The notes under the pieces are model-generated. The model was not told the DNA's origin. It was given only the letters and a program-made list of their open reading frames with translations, and did no database searches. Shown here one piece after another: positions 1-9,727 of a stretch of DNA of 64,000 bases (the stretch's first letter is position 1; each line of letters starts with the position of its first letter). The DNA comes from an uncultured Gammaproteobacteria bacterium. Lineage in GTDB: Bacteria; Pseudomonadota; Gammaproteobacteria; Pseudomonadales; Azotimanducaceae. The stretch covers positions 17,575 to 81,574 of the forward strand of contig CAJWNY010000002.1 in assembly GCA_913043815.1 (NCBI GenBank). The letters run 5' to 3'. The translations under genes and the position numbers were made by a program.

Positions 1-2
1 CT

Positions 3-326
3 GACGGCACTGCGGAACGTGAGCGGCCGCAGAACAGGCTTGAGTTTGTCGAGGAGGTGGCGGCTATGGATTCCTTAGATGTGCTTCAGCAAGCAATTAG
101 CAGCTCTCCCGATGACCTTGAAACTAGGTACCAGCTAGCAATTCAATTAATTGTTGCTGAGCGCTACCAAGATGGTTTGGACAGCTGCATGGATATTCTT
201 CGGGTTGACAGGGAATTCCGCGAAGATATAGGTCGGCTGACAATGATTCGTGTCTTCGAAATGTTGGGCAAGGGAAACGAGATAGCCGGTAAGTACCGTC
301 GTAAGATGTTTAATCTGATGCACTAA
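3..326 (+). CDS. cnoX: C-terminal part of thioredoxin-like/TPR chaperedoxin (CnoX/YbbN family), truncated by window start
   Basis: Frame is open to base 3 (DGTAERERPQNRLEFVEEVAAMDSLDVL...). The tail LETRYQLAIQLIVAERYQDGLDSCMDILRVDREF...YRRKMFNLMH resembles the YbbN C-terminal TPR region. Confidence 0.7.
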   Translation, partial: DGTAERERPQNRLEFVEEVAAMDSLDVLQQAISSSPDDLETRYQLAIQLIVAERYQDGLDSCMDILRVDREFREDIGRLTMIRVFEMLGKGNEIAGKYRRKMFNLMH

Positions 327-1045
327 TTGGCAGGTTATTCCGCGATTTTCGCTCCCTCCCTAGGCTCTTCTTAGGTTTTTTTTGCTAATTTCTCGGCAGT
401 AAGCTTTTGTAGCAATAATTGACTGGGATGTAGTTAAAAAACGTTAAATTGGGGAATGTCGACGCCGCTTAAATAATATGTTTTCGTTTTTCTAACGTCT
501 GGAATTCGTGACAATTCAGGCCAAACTAGGGGAGATTTATTGCCGGTAGGGGCTTGCGGGTTAGTAACTACTTACATGCAAACGGATTGCTTTATGCACA
601 TTAGAAAACAAAACTATGATAAGTCATAACATGGCGGTGAACGTTCAATTTAAATAGTATGACTTAATTGTAAGGCATTGAATTTAATAAATTTTACTAT
701 ATTTTTGTATTTGAATTTAATTTGAACTCGAATAATCGATGGTTGATATACAGACGAACGCCACAAGTTATCCTCAAACTTATCCACAGGAAGTACCCCG
801 AAAAAAATGACCATATAGCAATGGTTTAGCCCACTTTGGGTCGCTTAGTAACACCTCTGGTCTTTTACAAGAAATGTTGCGCATTCGCTCAGAAGGCACC
901 TTCGGCTCACCAAAATCCAAAAACTAGATTTTGGAAGAAAAACAACCCAGAAATACGCATTTGTCGCAAGTTTTAGGCATGATCAATGATCGGCAGGTTA
1001 TAGTGCGCTAGTGGTCTAAATAATCGCAAGGGAGTTTGTAGGCGG

Positions 1046-2470
1046 ATGTCAGGTACAAAGAGAGGCACGAGCACGGACTCAAGTTTGAAAGTTAGTCATA
1101 TAGACGCGGAGGCTTTGCAGCAAAAGTTGACGCATTATGCCGACCGAAGCGTCAGTCAGGTCAAGTTAGGCTTAACTGATATAGATGGCGTGATTCGCGG
1201 TAAATATGTGGGCATCGACAAATTTATTAGCCTGCTGAAGAAACAAGGTGGCTTTTGTGACTGCATCTTTGGCTGGGATTTAGATGACCAGCTCTACGAC
1301 GCGGGAACCTATACGGGCTGGCACACGGGTTTTCCTGACACAAGTTTTCGCCTTCTAGTGGAGACTGAACGATGGTTGCCAGACGAAAGCTGCCCTTATT
1401 TTATTGGCGAGTTTGTCGGCCCCAATGGCACCGACCATCCTCTGTGTCCCCGCACACGGCTAAAGAGTGTGCTGGCTGAATACGCTGCCATGGGGCTTAG
1501 TGTTCGTTCTGGATTTGAATACGAGTTTTTTGTATTTGCTGAAACGCCTCATAGCGTGCGCGCCAAGGGCTATCGCGATCTCACTCCGCTGACGCCGGGA
1601 AATTTCGGCTATTCTGTATTACGCACTTCTGTGGAGTCTCAGCGTTTTAATGCACTGCTAGATTTTTGTCGAGCCATTGAGTGTGATATTGAAGGGCTCC
1701 ACTGCGAAACTGGCCCTGGTGTATGGGAAGCCGCGCTTAAGTCTAAAGTAGGTATTCAAGCTGCTGACCGAGCTACCTTGTTCAAGACCTTCACTAAAGT
1801 ATTTTTCCAACGCCAAGAGCTTATGGCCACGTTTATGGCAAAGTGGTCTATGGACTACCCTGGCCAAAGTGGGCATTTCCATTTCAGCGTTGCAGATGAC
1901 CAGGGAGCCAACCCATTCTTTGACCCTAATGGGGAGCGGGGCATGTCATTATTGCAGCGTCAGGCGGTTGCCGGCCTGCAACGATACTTGCCTGAATTCC
2001 TGTCGCTATTAGCCCCCACTATTAATAGTTACACGCGCTTGGTTAAGGGTGCTTGGGCGCCGACCGCGGCCACTTGGGGTATTGAAAATCGTACAACGGC
2101 CATTAGAGTTATTCCCGGCGATAGTGATAGTCAGCGTATTGAATGCCGGGTGGGTGGTGCTGATGGCAATCCTTACCTTGCCGCGGCTGCGATGCTTAGC
2201 GCGGCTTTAGAGGGAATTCGTCAAAATCTAGATCCCGGGCAACCAGTCACTGGTAATGCCTATGATGTGGAAGATACCTTGCCAGAAGCAGCCAAGTTTT
2301 CTACTAACCTTGCTGATGCCGCCAAGGCCCTGGAGACATCAACGGTTGCTAGAAGGTATCTGGGTGACGAATTTGTAGGGCACTTTGTTATGAGTCGCCA
2401 TTGGGAAGTGCGTGAATATCAGCGCAATCTAAATAGTTGGCAGCTAGAGCGTTATTTCGAGATTATTTGA
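1046..2470 (+). CDS. Glutamine synthetase family protein (gamma-glutamylputrescine synthetase/PuuA-like)
   Basis: 474-aa ORF; GS catalytic motifs (GFEYEFFVF, PGQSGHFHFS, NRTTAIRVIPG, RIECRVGGADGNPYLAAAAML). Confidence 0.9.
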   Translation: MSGTKRGTSTDSSLKVSHIDAEALQQKLTHYADRSVSQVKLGLTDIDGVIRGKYVGIDKFISLLKKQGGFCDCIFGWDLDDQLYDAGTYTGWHTGFPDTSFRLLVETERWLPDESCPYFIGEFVGPNGTDHPLCPRTRLKSVLAEYAAMGLSVRSGFEYEFFVFAETPHSVRAKGYRDLTPLTPGNFGYSVLRTSVESQRFNALLDFCRAIECDIEGLHCETGPGVWEAALKSKVGIQAADRATLFKTFTKVFFQRQELMATFMAKWSMDYPGQSGHFHFSVADDQGANPFFDPNGERGMSLLQRQAVAGLQRYLPEFLSLLAPTINSYTRLVKGAWAPTAATWGIENRTTAIRVIPGDSDSQRIECRVGGADGNPYLAAAAMLSAALEGIRQNLDPGQPVTGNAYDVEDTLPEAAKFSTNLADAAKALETSTVARRYLGDEFVGHFVMSRHWEVREYQRNLNSWQLERYFEII

Positions 2471-3258
2471 TGAGTTTGCATATCGGCATTTTACAAACTG
2501 ATTCGGTATTAGAGCACCTTCAACCGGTGTACGGCGATTATCCGAACATGTTTATGGAACTGTTCCTTGCGCAAGACCCTCAGATTACCTTCACCAATTA
2601 TGTTGTACAAAAGTCCATACCTGAGGTGGTTGAGTGTGATGCTTATATTGTCACTGGCAGTCGTTTAAGCGTTTATGACGACGAGCCGTGGATATTTGAG
2701 TTAGCCAAATTTATAGCCAGTGCCTTAAATAAGCAGAAAAAGCTCTTTGGTATTTGTTTTGGACATCAATTGATAGCGCATTTTTTTGGTGGCCGTGTGG
2801 CTCCGGCAGTCAGTGGTTGGGCCGTAGGTATACACACAAGCCAAGTGGAAAAACGTTCCTGGATGAAAGGGGGGGAGCAAGACCTCAGCTTGCTTTCTAG
2901 TCATAAGGATCAGGTTCAGCAGCTGCCGAAAGATGCTCAACTATTTGCCAGCAATGACTTTTGTCCTATGGCCGGATTCACCATGAACAATCAGGTCATA
3001 ACCATTCAGGGTCATCCGGAGTTCAGTAAGAATTATGCTCGGGCGTTAATGACTCATAGGGAAAATGTATTAGGCGCGCGAGTTTATACGCAGGGGATAG
3101 ATAGCTTGTCGAAAGAGACACAAAGTGAAATTTTTGTACGCTGGGCCCTTTCGTTTGCCGATGATAACGAAACAGCCTTCCGCTCCTCCTTCCACTGGAG
3201 GGCAACTAAACCGAGCAAGACAAAACGTTTAGCTCATACGGACGAGGTAGATTTTTAG
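2470..3258 (+). CDS. Class I glutamine amidotransferase (GATase1/PuuD-GuaA-like)
   Basis: GICFGHQ nucleophile motif and GHPEF; ATG at 2470 overlaps the GS stop (TGATG), so the start is later than the 2437 ORF start. Confidence 0.85.
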   Translation: MSLHIGILQTDSVLEHLQPVYGDYPNMFMELFLAQDPQITFTNYVVQKSIPEVVECDAYIVTGSRLSVYDDEPWIFELAKFIASALNKQKKLFGICFGHQLIAHFFGGRVAPAVSGWAVGIHTSQVEKRSWMKGGEQDLSLLSSHKDQVQQLPKDAQLFASNDFCPMAGFTMNNQVITIQGHPEFSKNYARALMTHRENVLGARVYTQGIDSLSKETQSEIFVRWALSFADDNETAFRSSFHWRATKPSKTKRLAHTDEVDF

Positions 3259-3260
3259 CT

Positions 3261-3749
3261 GTGAGCCAAAATGTACCCTCTGGTTTTGGCGCTTATCTGC
3301 GACGCGGAGCGCAACTGCTAAGCAATCCAAAAGGGCTTAAACGGTTGGTAGTGCAAGCAGCAAAAAAGCTCAATGGCAGCGGTAGCGAAAAAATCAAAGC
3401 GGTAGGCGAACAGCTTGGCCTTTTGATTGATTTGCTTAAAGCCTATATTGCCGGCGACTATCGTGATATTGCACCACAAGCTATTGCCAGCGTTGCTGGT
3501 GCCGTTATTTATTTTGTTGTACCGCTCGATGGTGTGCCTGACTTTTTGTTCGGCTGGGGATTTATCGACGATGCAGCGGTAATAAGTTATGTCATTGCAC
3601 AGTTGAGTTCAGAGCTTGAAAGTTTTAAACAATGGCAAGACGCGATAACCGACGGATCTCCACTAGAGATTGAGCCGCCCGGTCATGCAATTCAGTTGCC
3701 GAGCAAGACCCAAAATCAAGATAACTCCCCCAAAAGTGACCTCGACTGA
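3261..3749 (+). CDS. YkvA/DUF1232 family membrane protein
   Basis: GTG start; AVIYFVVPLDGVPDFLFGWGFIDDAAVI is the DUF1232 signature. Confidence 0.85.
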   Translation: MSQNVPSGFGAYLRRGAQLLSNPKGLKRLVVQAAKKLNGSGSEKIKAVGEQLGLLIDLLKAYIAGDYRDIAPQAIASVAGAVIYFVVPLDGVPDFLFGWGFIDDAAVISYVIAQLSSELESFKQWQDAITDGSPLEIEPPGHAIQLPSKTQNQDNSPKSDLD

Positions 3750-3786
3750 AATTTGGCGCGCAGCTTCTTGTTCGCAAAGCCCTACC

Positions 3787-4653
3787 GTGAAGAGTAGCCT
3801 CAATCTTCTCCCAATGATTTTTATGCTCTTTTTGTTGCTGCCATTCGTTCACCTTCAAGCTGCGAATTTGCATCTGACCGGCTACAAGTCAGTGAAAAGT
3901 GATGAAGAAAAATTGACAGTGAAAGATCAAGGCCAGGTAATTGCTAAGGCAATGGCCGGTAGCTGGGAATACGGAGTCTACTTGTTAGGTTTGCCTGTCG
4001 GTTTGAAAGCTAAAGTTGAGGTTCTGCGGGATGGTCACCAGCTCACCGTAAAAAGTCAGATTAATCACTTCTTGGCATCGAATAACCATGAGTCAGTTTT
4101 TCTCTTGTCCAACTGCGACTATCGCTTACAAAGTTACCAGAACAGAGGCTTTAGCCCTGGGTGGCGTTTTGATGATGCAGTAGTGTTTGATTGGCCGGAA
4201 AAGAAAATTCATTATCAAGGGTTAACTCAAGGGCCAAAAACGCCAGATGCCCAGCGTCAGATCATAACGTTGCCCTTGGATGATGCAGTCTATGTAGACA
4301 AGCTCAGCCAATTCGCGGCGCTGGCCTGTGGCTTTGCAAAAAACGCGACACCTAAAAAAAAGAATGTTCAGCTGAGTATTCCTTTGAGTTATGTCGACGA
4401 CACTATTGGCCGATATAGCTTTTTAGTAGATCAGTCCCCTACCCAAATGTCTGTTGCGGGCCAGACTATTACTGTCATTAAGGCAGAGTCAGAGCCATTC
4501 GAATTTTCTAAAGGCAGTGTGCATCGAAAGGTGACCTATTGGCTAGCGCCGTCGTTGGGCTACTTGCCGGTGCAGATTTCAACTAAGTTAAGCGGCATGA
4601 GGTTGACCGTGAAATTGCTGAAAACTTCTGGGGCGCTGTCTGCGAAATTGTAA
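3787..4653 (+). CDS. DUF3108-like exported protein
   Basis: Signal-peptide-like start (MIFMLFLLLPFVHLQA); YEFSVYLLGLPVG-like and SLGYLPVQI segments typical of DUF3108. Start uncertain (GTG 3787 or ATG 3814; the ORF start at 3670 overlaps the previous gene). Confidence 0.65.
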   Translation: MKSSLNLLPMIFMLFLLLPFVHLQAANLHLTGYKSVKSDEEKLTVKDQGQVIAKAMAGSWEYGVYLLGLPVGLKAKVEVLRDGHQLTVKSQINHFLASNNHESVFLLSNCDYRLQSYQNRGFSPGWRFDDAVVFDWPEKKIHYQGLTQGPKTPDAQRQIITLPLDDAVYVDKLSQFAALACGFAKNATPKKKNVQLSIPLSYVDDTIGRYSFLVDQSPTQMSVAGQTITVIKAESEPFEFSKGSVHRKVTYWLAPSLGYLPVQISTKLSGMRLTVKLLKTSGALSAKL

Positions 4654-4813
4654 AAGACGCAGCCCTGGCCTCGTGTTTTAGCTAATCTAAACTGGAAGGG
4701 CTTTGCTAATACCTGCGCAAACACCACAACCTCGGCGTGGACCTTTGCCGACAATTCAGACAGTATTCTTGGCTGTATTAGAGATTTTGCCCTAGCCTCA
4801 GGCTGACGCAAAC

Positions 4814-4833
4814 GTTCCGAGAGGAACTTTTTT
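4814..4833 (+). terminator. Rho-independent terminator-like hairpin (GTTCC-GAGA-GGAAC + T6)
   Basis: 5-bp stem, GNRA-like loop, immediate T6 run, downstream of the DUF3108 gene. Confidence 0.6.
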
Positions 4834-4881
4834 ACAATAAATCTAACTAATTTGCAGCATAGAGGCTGAACAGGAGAGGGT

Positions 4882-6495
4882 ATGGATTTTCATTTTGCAT
4901 CTGCTTGGGAGGCGCTTAGCGATGGCTATCCTAATCGCACAGCTACTATTGCTGATGGACGTTATACCAGTTGGCGCGAGTTCGAGCAGCGCGCCGCATC
5001 TATAGCCGCACTGCTAGGTGCTTATGGTGTTGGGCCTGGCGCAAAAGCTGCCCTTTATATGCACAACCGCCATGAGTACCAAGAGGCTCAGTTCGCTATT
5101 TTTAAAGTGGGGGGGTGCCCCATCAATGTCAATTATCGCTACAAGACGGATGAACTGGTTTACTTACTGGACAACAGCGACTCCGAGGTCATCTTTTTCC
5201 AATCGTCTTATGCCATGCGCATTTGGGAAATTAAAGATCGCTTGCCGAATGTAAAGTTGTTCGTGCAGGTAGATGATGGCACCGAAGCGCTCCTTAAGGG
5301 CGCCGAAGATTATGAGCGCGCCATTCGGCAAAACAAACCAGCGCCTAGAGTTGCCCAAGATCCAGAGGGCGTATATATGCTTTACACTGGAGGCACTACA
5401 GGTATGCCCAAAGGCGTAATGTATCCAGTGGGTGCGTTTGCAGAATTTCTTATAGGCATGGGCGCGGCTGGCCGAGGTCTCACACCGCCAAAAAATATGT
5501 CGGAATATTTGGGCTTTCTTGAGCAAGTTGAAGCGCCTCCGGTAAGTCTGCCTGCTTGTCCGTTGATGCACGGCACAGGGGTGTGGTTGGGCAGTTTCTT
5601 GCCCATGCTATTGGGCGGCACCGTAGTCACTACCTCTAAGTTGGGTCTAGATCCTGACCTTTTGCTGGGCCAAGTCGAAGAATATCGAGTTTCAGATGTG
5701 GTGATTGTGGGGGACGCATTCGCTCGGCCAATTCTTTCGGCTCTAGATGCAGCTGAAAAACGCGGTACCCCCTATGATTTATCCACATTGAAGCAAATTG
5801 CCTCCAGTGGGGTGATGTGGAGCCAAGAAATAAAGGAAGGATTGCTGCGCCATCACGATATGGTGTTGGCGGACATTATGGGATCATCCGAAGGTGGCAT
5901 GGGCAGCTCGGCTACAACCCGGGAAGATGTGAAGGGCACAGCGAAATTTGAGTTAAATGAAGGCGTTCGAGTGATCACTGACGATGGCCGTTTTGTAGAA
6001 GCAGGGTCTGGCGAGATGGGTAAAATTGCGACCTCAGCTTTCGTCCCATTGGGCTATTACAAAGACGAAGAAAAATCGGCTGCAACCTTTCGTGAGGTGG
6101 ACGGAGTGCGCTACAGCTTCCCGGGAGATTATGCAACGGTAGAGGCCGACGGCTCTATTATCCTGTTGGGCCGGGGCAGCGCCTGTATCAATACTGGCGG
6201 TGAAAAGGTTTTCCCCGAAGAAGTAGAAGAAGCCGTAAAGCGTCACACTGAAGTAGTAGATTGCCTAGTTGTGGGCGTCCCGGACGAGCGTTTCGGCGAG
6301 CGTATAGTCGCTGTGACCTCTTTTCGTGTGGGCAGTCAGCTCTCCGCAGAAGAGTTAATAACCTTTACTACAGAACATTTGTCCGGCTACAAAATACCCA
6401 GACAAATATTAGCTGCACCAGAGGTGCGCCGAGGCGCCAACGGCAAAGCCGACTATAAGTGGGCCAAGGCTTTTGCCGCAAAAGCCATTGGGTGA
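4882..6495 (+). CDS. Acyl-CoA synthetase (AMP-binding, FadD-like)
   Basis: AMP-binding motif YTGGTTGMPKGV; C-terminal ANGKADYKWAK. Confidence 0.92.
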   Translation: MDFHFASAWEALSDGYPNRTATIADGRYTSWREFEQRAASIAALLGAYGVGPGAKAALYMHNRHEYQEAQFAIFKVGGCPINVNYRYKTDELVYLLDNSDSEVIFFQSSYAMRIWEIKDRLPNVKLFVQVDDGTEALLKGAEDYERAIRQNKPAPRVAQDPEGVYMLYTGGTTGMPKGVMYPVGAFAEFLIGMGAAGRGLTPPKNMSEYLGFLEQVEAPPVSLPACPLMHGTGVWLGSFLPMLLGGTVVTTSKLGLDPDLLLGQVEEYRVSDVVIVGDAFARPILSALDAAEKRGTPYDLSTLKQIASSGVMWSQEIKEGLLRHHDMVLADIMGSSEGGMGSSATTREDVKGTAKFELNEGVRVITDDGRFVEAGSGEMGKIATSAFVPLGYYKDEEKSAATFREVDGVRYSFPGDYATVEADGSIILLGRGSACINTGGEKVFPEEVEEAVKRHTEVVDCLVVGVPDERFGERIVAVTSFRVGSQLSAEELITFTTEHLSGYKIPRQILAAPEVRRGANGKADYKWAKAFAAKAIG

Positions 6496-6598
6496 AAAGC
6501 TCTAGCGTAAAGAAGCGCTACCCGTAAAGTTAGAGAATAGCGAAGGGTCAAAGGTCCTCCAATGGAGGCGAGCCTCAAGTAAATTAAAGGTAGGAAAA

Positions 6599-7816
6599 AT
6601 GACAACAATAGAAAAACCTACAGGGCCCCTTACAGGCGTCCGTATAATCGATTTAACCTCAATGATTTCAGGGCCGGTGGCCACCATGATGTTGGCGGAT
6701 CAGGGTGCAGATGTCATAAAAGTCGAGTCACTGTCGGGTGATCTTGTGCGTGGCGCAGGACCTAACAGATCGGGTATTACCTCTACATTTATTTCTTCTA
6801 ATCGTTCCAAGCGCGCGATAGCCGTAGATCTAAAAACTGCCGCAGGTGTGCAGATATTGCGAGACCTAGTCAAAACAGCAGACGTATTGGTTCAAAACTT
6901 TCGTCCAGGCACCATTGAACGGATGGGCTTTGGTGAAGACGCGGTACGCCAATTAAAATTAGACATTATTTATGTTTCTATCAGTGGCTTTGGGGATAAA
7001 GGCCCGTTTTCTCATCAAAGGGTATATGACCCCGTAATCCAGGCATTGTCAGGTCTCGCCTCCATTCAAGCAGATGGAGTAACCGGTAGGCCAAAAATGA
7101 TTCGCACTATTATTCCGGATAAAACCACTGCCCTCACGGCAGCGCAAGCCATTACCGCAGCGCTGTTTTCCAGGGAGCGCTCTGGCGAAGGTCAACACAT
7201 AAAGCTGGCTATGTTAGACACCATGATTGCTTATCTATGGCCAGAGGGCATGTCGGGATTCACTTTGGTGGGCAAAGAAGTGAAGTCCGCTCGCGCACAG
7301 CTCTCACCTGACTTAATTTTTGCCACTCAAGATGGTTACATTACCGCCGGCGCCATGAGCAATATTGAATGGAAGGGTATGTGTACCGCATTAGGTCATT
7401 TGGAATGGTTGGATGATGAACGGTTTTTAACCATTAACGACCGAGCGGTCAATGTCACTGCTCGTCTTACTATGACGGGAGATGTACTCGCTACAAATAC
7501 GTCCGTTTATTGGTTAGAGCGATTAGACGCTGAAGGCGTGCCCTGTGCGCCGGTGTTGAGTCGTGAAGAAGTAATCACTCACCCACAAATTGTTGCCAAT
7601 GATTTAATTCACGAATCTGACCACCCAATAGCTGGCCGCATCCGCCAACCACGCCCCGCGGCATTGTTTGATAAAACGCCTTCCAATATCCAACGGCCTG
7701 CGCCTGGGTTGGGTGAACACAACACAGAGCTTTTGACTGAGCTAGGTTACAGCCCAGAGCAGATTCAAGAGCTCAATGATGCTGGCGTAATTGTAGGCAT
7801 ACCCGAATCCAGTTGA
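6599..7816 (+). CDS. CaiB/BaiF family CoA-transferase
   Basis: GVRIIDLTSMISGPVATMMLADQGADVIKVESLSGD...VQNFRPGTIERMGFG; family III CoA-transferase signature. Confidence 0.93.
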   Translation: MTTIEKPTGPLTGVRIIDLTSMISGPVATMMLADQGADVIKVESLSGDLVRGAGPNRSGITSTFISSNRSKRAIAVDLKTAAGVQILRDLVKTADVLVQNFRPGTIERMGFGEDAVRQLKLDIIYVSISGFGDKGPFSHQRVYDPVIQALSGLASIQADGVTGRPKMIRTIIPDKTTALTAAQAITAALFSRERSGEGQHIKLAMLDTMIAYLWPEGMSGFTLVGKEVKSARAQLSPDLIFATQDGYITAGAMSNIEWKGMCTALGHLEWLDDERFLTINDRAVNVTARLTMTGDVLATNTSVYWLERLDAEGVPCAPVLSREEVITHPQIVANDLIHESDHPIAGRIRQPRPAALFDKTPSNIQRPAPGLGEHNTELLTELGYSPEQIQELNDAGVIVGIPESS

Positions 7817-7832
7817 TGCATTTGGCGTGGCC

Positions 7833-9188
7833 TTACCCCGCCAATTCCTGCATACGTTTGTTGCGTCCTCTTTTGCCGCCATCGCTGATAAAAAAGGGCC
7901 CAATGCAAGCTGCTAGCATGAGACCGGAGAGTATTAGAAAAGCCATTTTGTAGCTGCCGGTGGTATCATAAATGAGCCCGGCAATGGGTGACGCGCACAA
8001 TATAAATGGCAGTTCTATAAAGCGGATAGCGCCTGTTGCTGCGCCGAAGGATTTGCTGCCAATTGCTGTGGAAATTGAAAAAGTGCGCAGAGGCGACATA
8101 CCTGAAAGACCAAAGCCGTAAAGGCAAGCTGCTGCAAATGACAATACGGCGCCCGAGGCTGCACTAAAAATGAGTAAGGCAGAGCCTTGGCATATCAGCG
8201 CCAGCCATATACTGATGCGCGCACCCAAGGAGTCAGACAGCCAGCCTACTGCGGGTTTGCCAATTGCTGCGAACAAACCAATGCAAGATAGTATTAAGGC
8301 AGCAGTGCTTTCTCGTAGCCCAATATCGGTAAGGTGACCAAATAGATGCAGCATTACAGCGGAGAAAACGCAGGTCATAGCGCCGAACATAATGCCAATG
8401 CTCCAAAAAGCGTGGCTTTTATACATTTCGCCAATGGTCCATTCTCGGCTATCTTCAATAATCTCGACCATTTCTAACGGGTTGGCATTCACGTAGCTGT
8501 GGCCATCACGCACATCGCCTACTTCCGATGGATTATCTTTCATGTAAAGAAACACGACTGGAAAGAGCGCAAAGGCAGTAGTGCCAGCAAAAATGACATA
8601 CGTGGTGCGCCAGCCATATTCTGCAACAAGAGTAGTGACCAAGGGCGGCATCATAATGCCTGCTAGTGACGCACCCAAAACTGAAAACGCAATGGCGCGG
8701 CCACGCCAATGATCAAACCAGCTGATGACCGAGCGGTGCCAAGATAGGCCACCCATACAAGCTATGCCAAGACCCATACCAATGGAAACAACCAGGTAGT
8801 ACTGCAGTAAGGTCCCCACGTTAGCCAGAGATAAATAGGCGGCGGTCATAATTAAAATGCCAATGAGCATGACCTTGCGCGGAGAGCCGCTATCTAGAAT
8901 TTTGCCAATATAAGGTGCAACCAAAGCGCCTGTCACAGCTGCCAGCGAAAAGCCCATAGAAATGTTGAAACGTTCACCGTTATCTAGGGTTTCTGCTAAA
9001 GAGGGAAGGAAAATGCCCCTGGAATAGGAATAAAATCCGGTGCCCAAAAAGCTTAAGGTTCCAGCAACCATGACAATGACCCAGCCGTAGTAAACGCCGA
9101 AGGGTCCGGTTTTATGCGGTGTAAGTTTATTTCCTGAGGCGGGTGGGTATAAATTTATCGGCTTGGCCTGATGCGGTTCTTTAGAAAT
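7833..9188 (-). CDS. MFS transporter (monocarboxylate/OFA-like); start codon apparently non-canonical (AUU)
   Basis: 412-aa ORF from ATG 9071 is MFS-like (PRKVMLIGIL, AACLYGFGLSGMSPL). The same frame continues open to 9197 and encodes ...GPFGVYYGWVIVMVAG, a conserved MFS N-terminal motif; ATT at 9188 follows TGAGGGGGAAAC. Confidence 0.85.
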   Translation of the reverse strand: MSKEPHQAKPINLYPPASGNKLTPHKTGPFGVYYGWVIVMVAGTLSFLGTGFYSYSRGIFLPSLAETLDNGERFNISMGFSLAAVTGALVAPYIGKILDSGSPRKVMLIGILIMTAAYLSLANVGTLLQYYLVVSIGMGLGIACMGGLSWHRSVISWFDHWRGRAIAFSVLGASLAGIMMPPLVTTLVAEYGWRTTYVIFAGTTAFALFPVVFLYMKDNPSEVGDVRDGHSYVNANPLEMVEIIEDSREWTIGEMYKSHAFWSIGIMFGAMTCVFSAVMLHLFGHLTDIGLRESTAALILSCIGLFAAIGKPAVGWLSDSLGARISIWLALICQGSALLIFSAASGAVLSFAAACLYGFGLSGMSPLRTFSISTAIGSKSFGAATGAIRFIELPFILCASPIAGLIYDTTGSYKMAFLILSGLMLAACIGPFFISDGGKRGRNKRMQELAG

Positions 9189-9727
9189 GTTTCCCCCTCA
9201 TACTTCTTTAGCTCTCTCACGGCGCTACGTGGCCGAGCTAACGAAGCGGATCCTGTATTGCCAGTCTTTCCCCAAGTCTTATCCTAGGCTATCTGTGCAG
9301 TATTCCCAAAGCGGTATTTTTTAAACGTAAAAACAATGCCGGTCATGTGTTCAAAAGCTGACTTTTCGATCAAAACCTAAACCTGCAGCCGCACCTTTAT
9401 ATTTACCCGCTCCTTAGTTCCCGCAATCGTCTGCAGTAGCGACCTCGCTAAAAGTTTGGTCTGTCATTTAAAAATGAGGTGTGAGTTTATACCGGGTGGT
9501 AATATTGGATGATAGACTCACAGTAAGAGCGAAAAGTACGAGTAAATATGTACGCGCAGGAGCACGAGCACGAGCGAAAAAACATACAACACCTGAACAC
9601 CTAGATAGCCTAACGAAGTGTGGATAGACAACTTCTCATCAGTGCTCAAACCATTGATGGAGGTGTAGCAGGTATGGACGCTGAACTTATCACCGATTGA
9701 TCTGATCCTTGGGAGGAGAGTGCCACT

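Noticed and set aside
5164-5630. Overlapping antisense ORFs (135 and 82 aa) in acyl-CoA synthetase
   Set aside because: No homology recognised; the coding strand has canonical AMP-binding motifs.
9525-9585. Short repeated GAGCGAAAA/GAGCACGAGCACGAG strings
   Set aside because: Too short and irregular for a CRISPR or functional tandem repeat.
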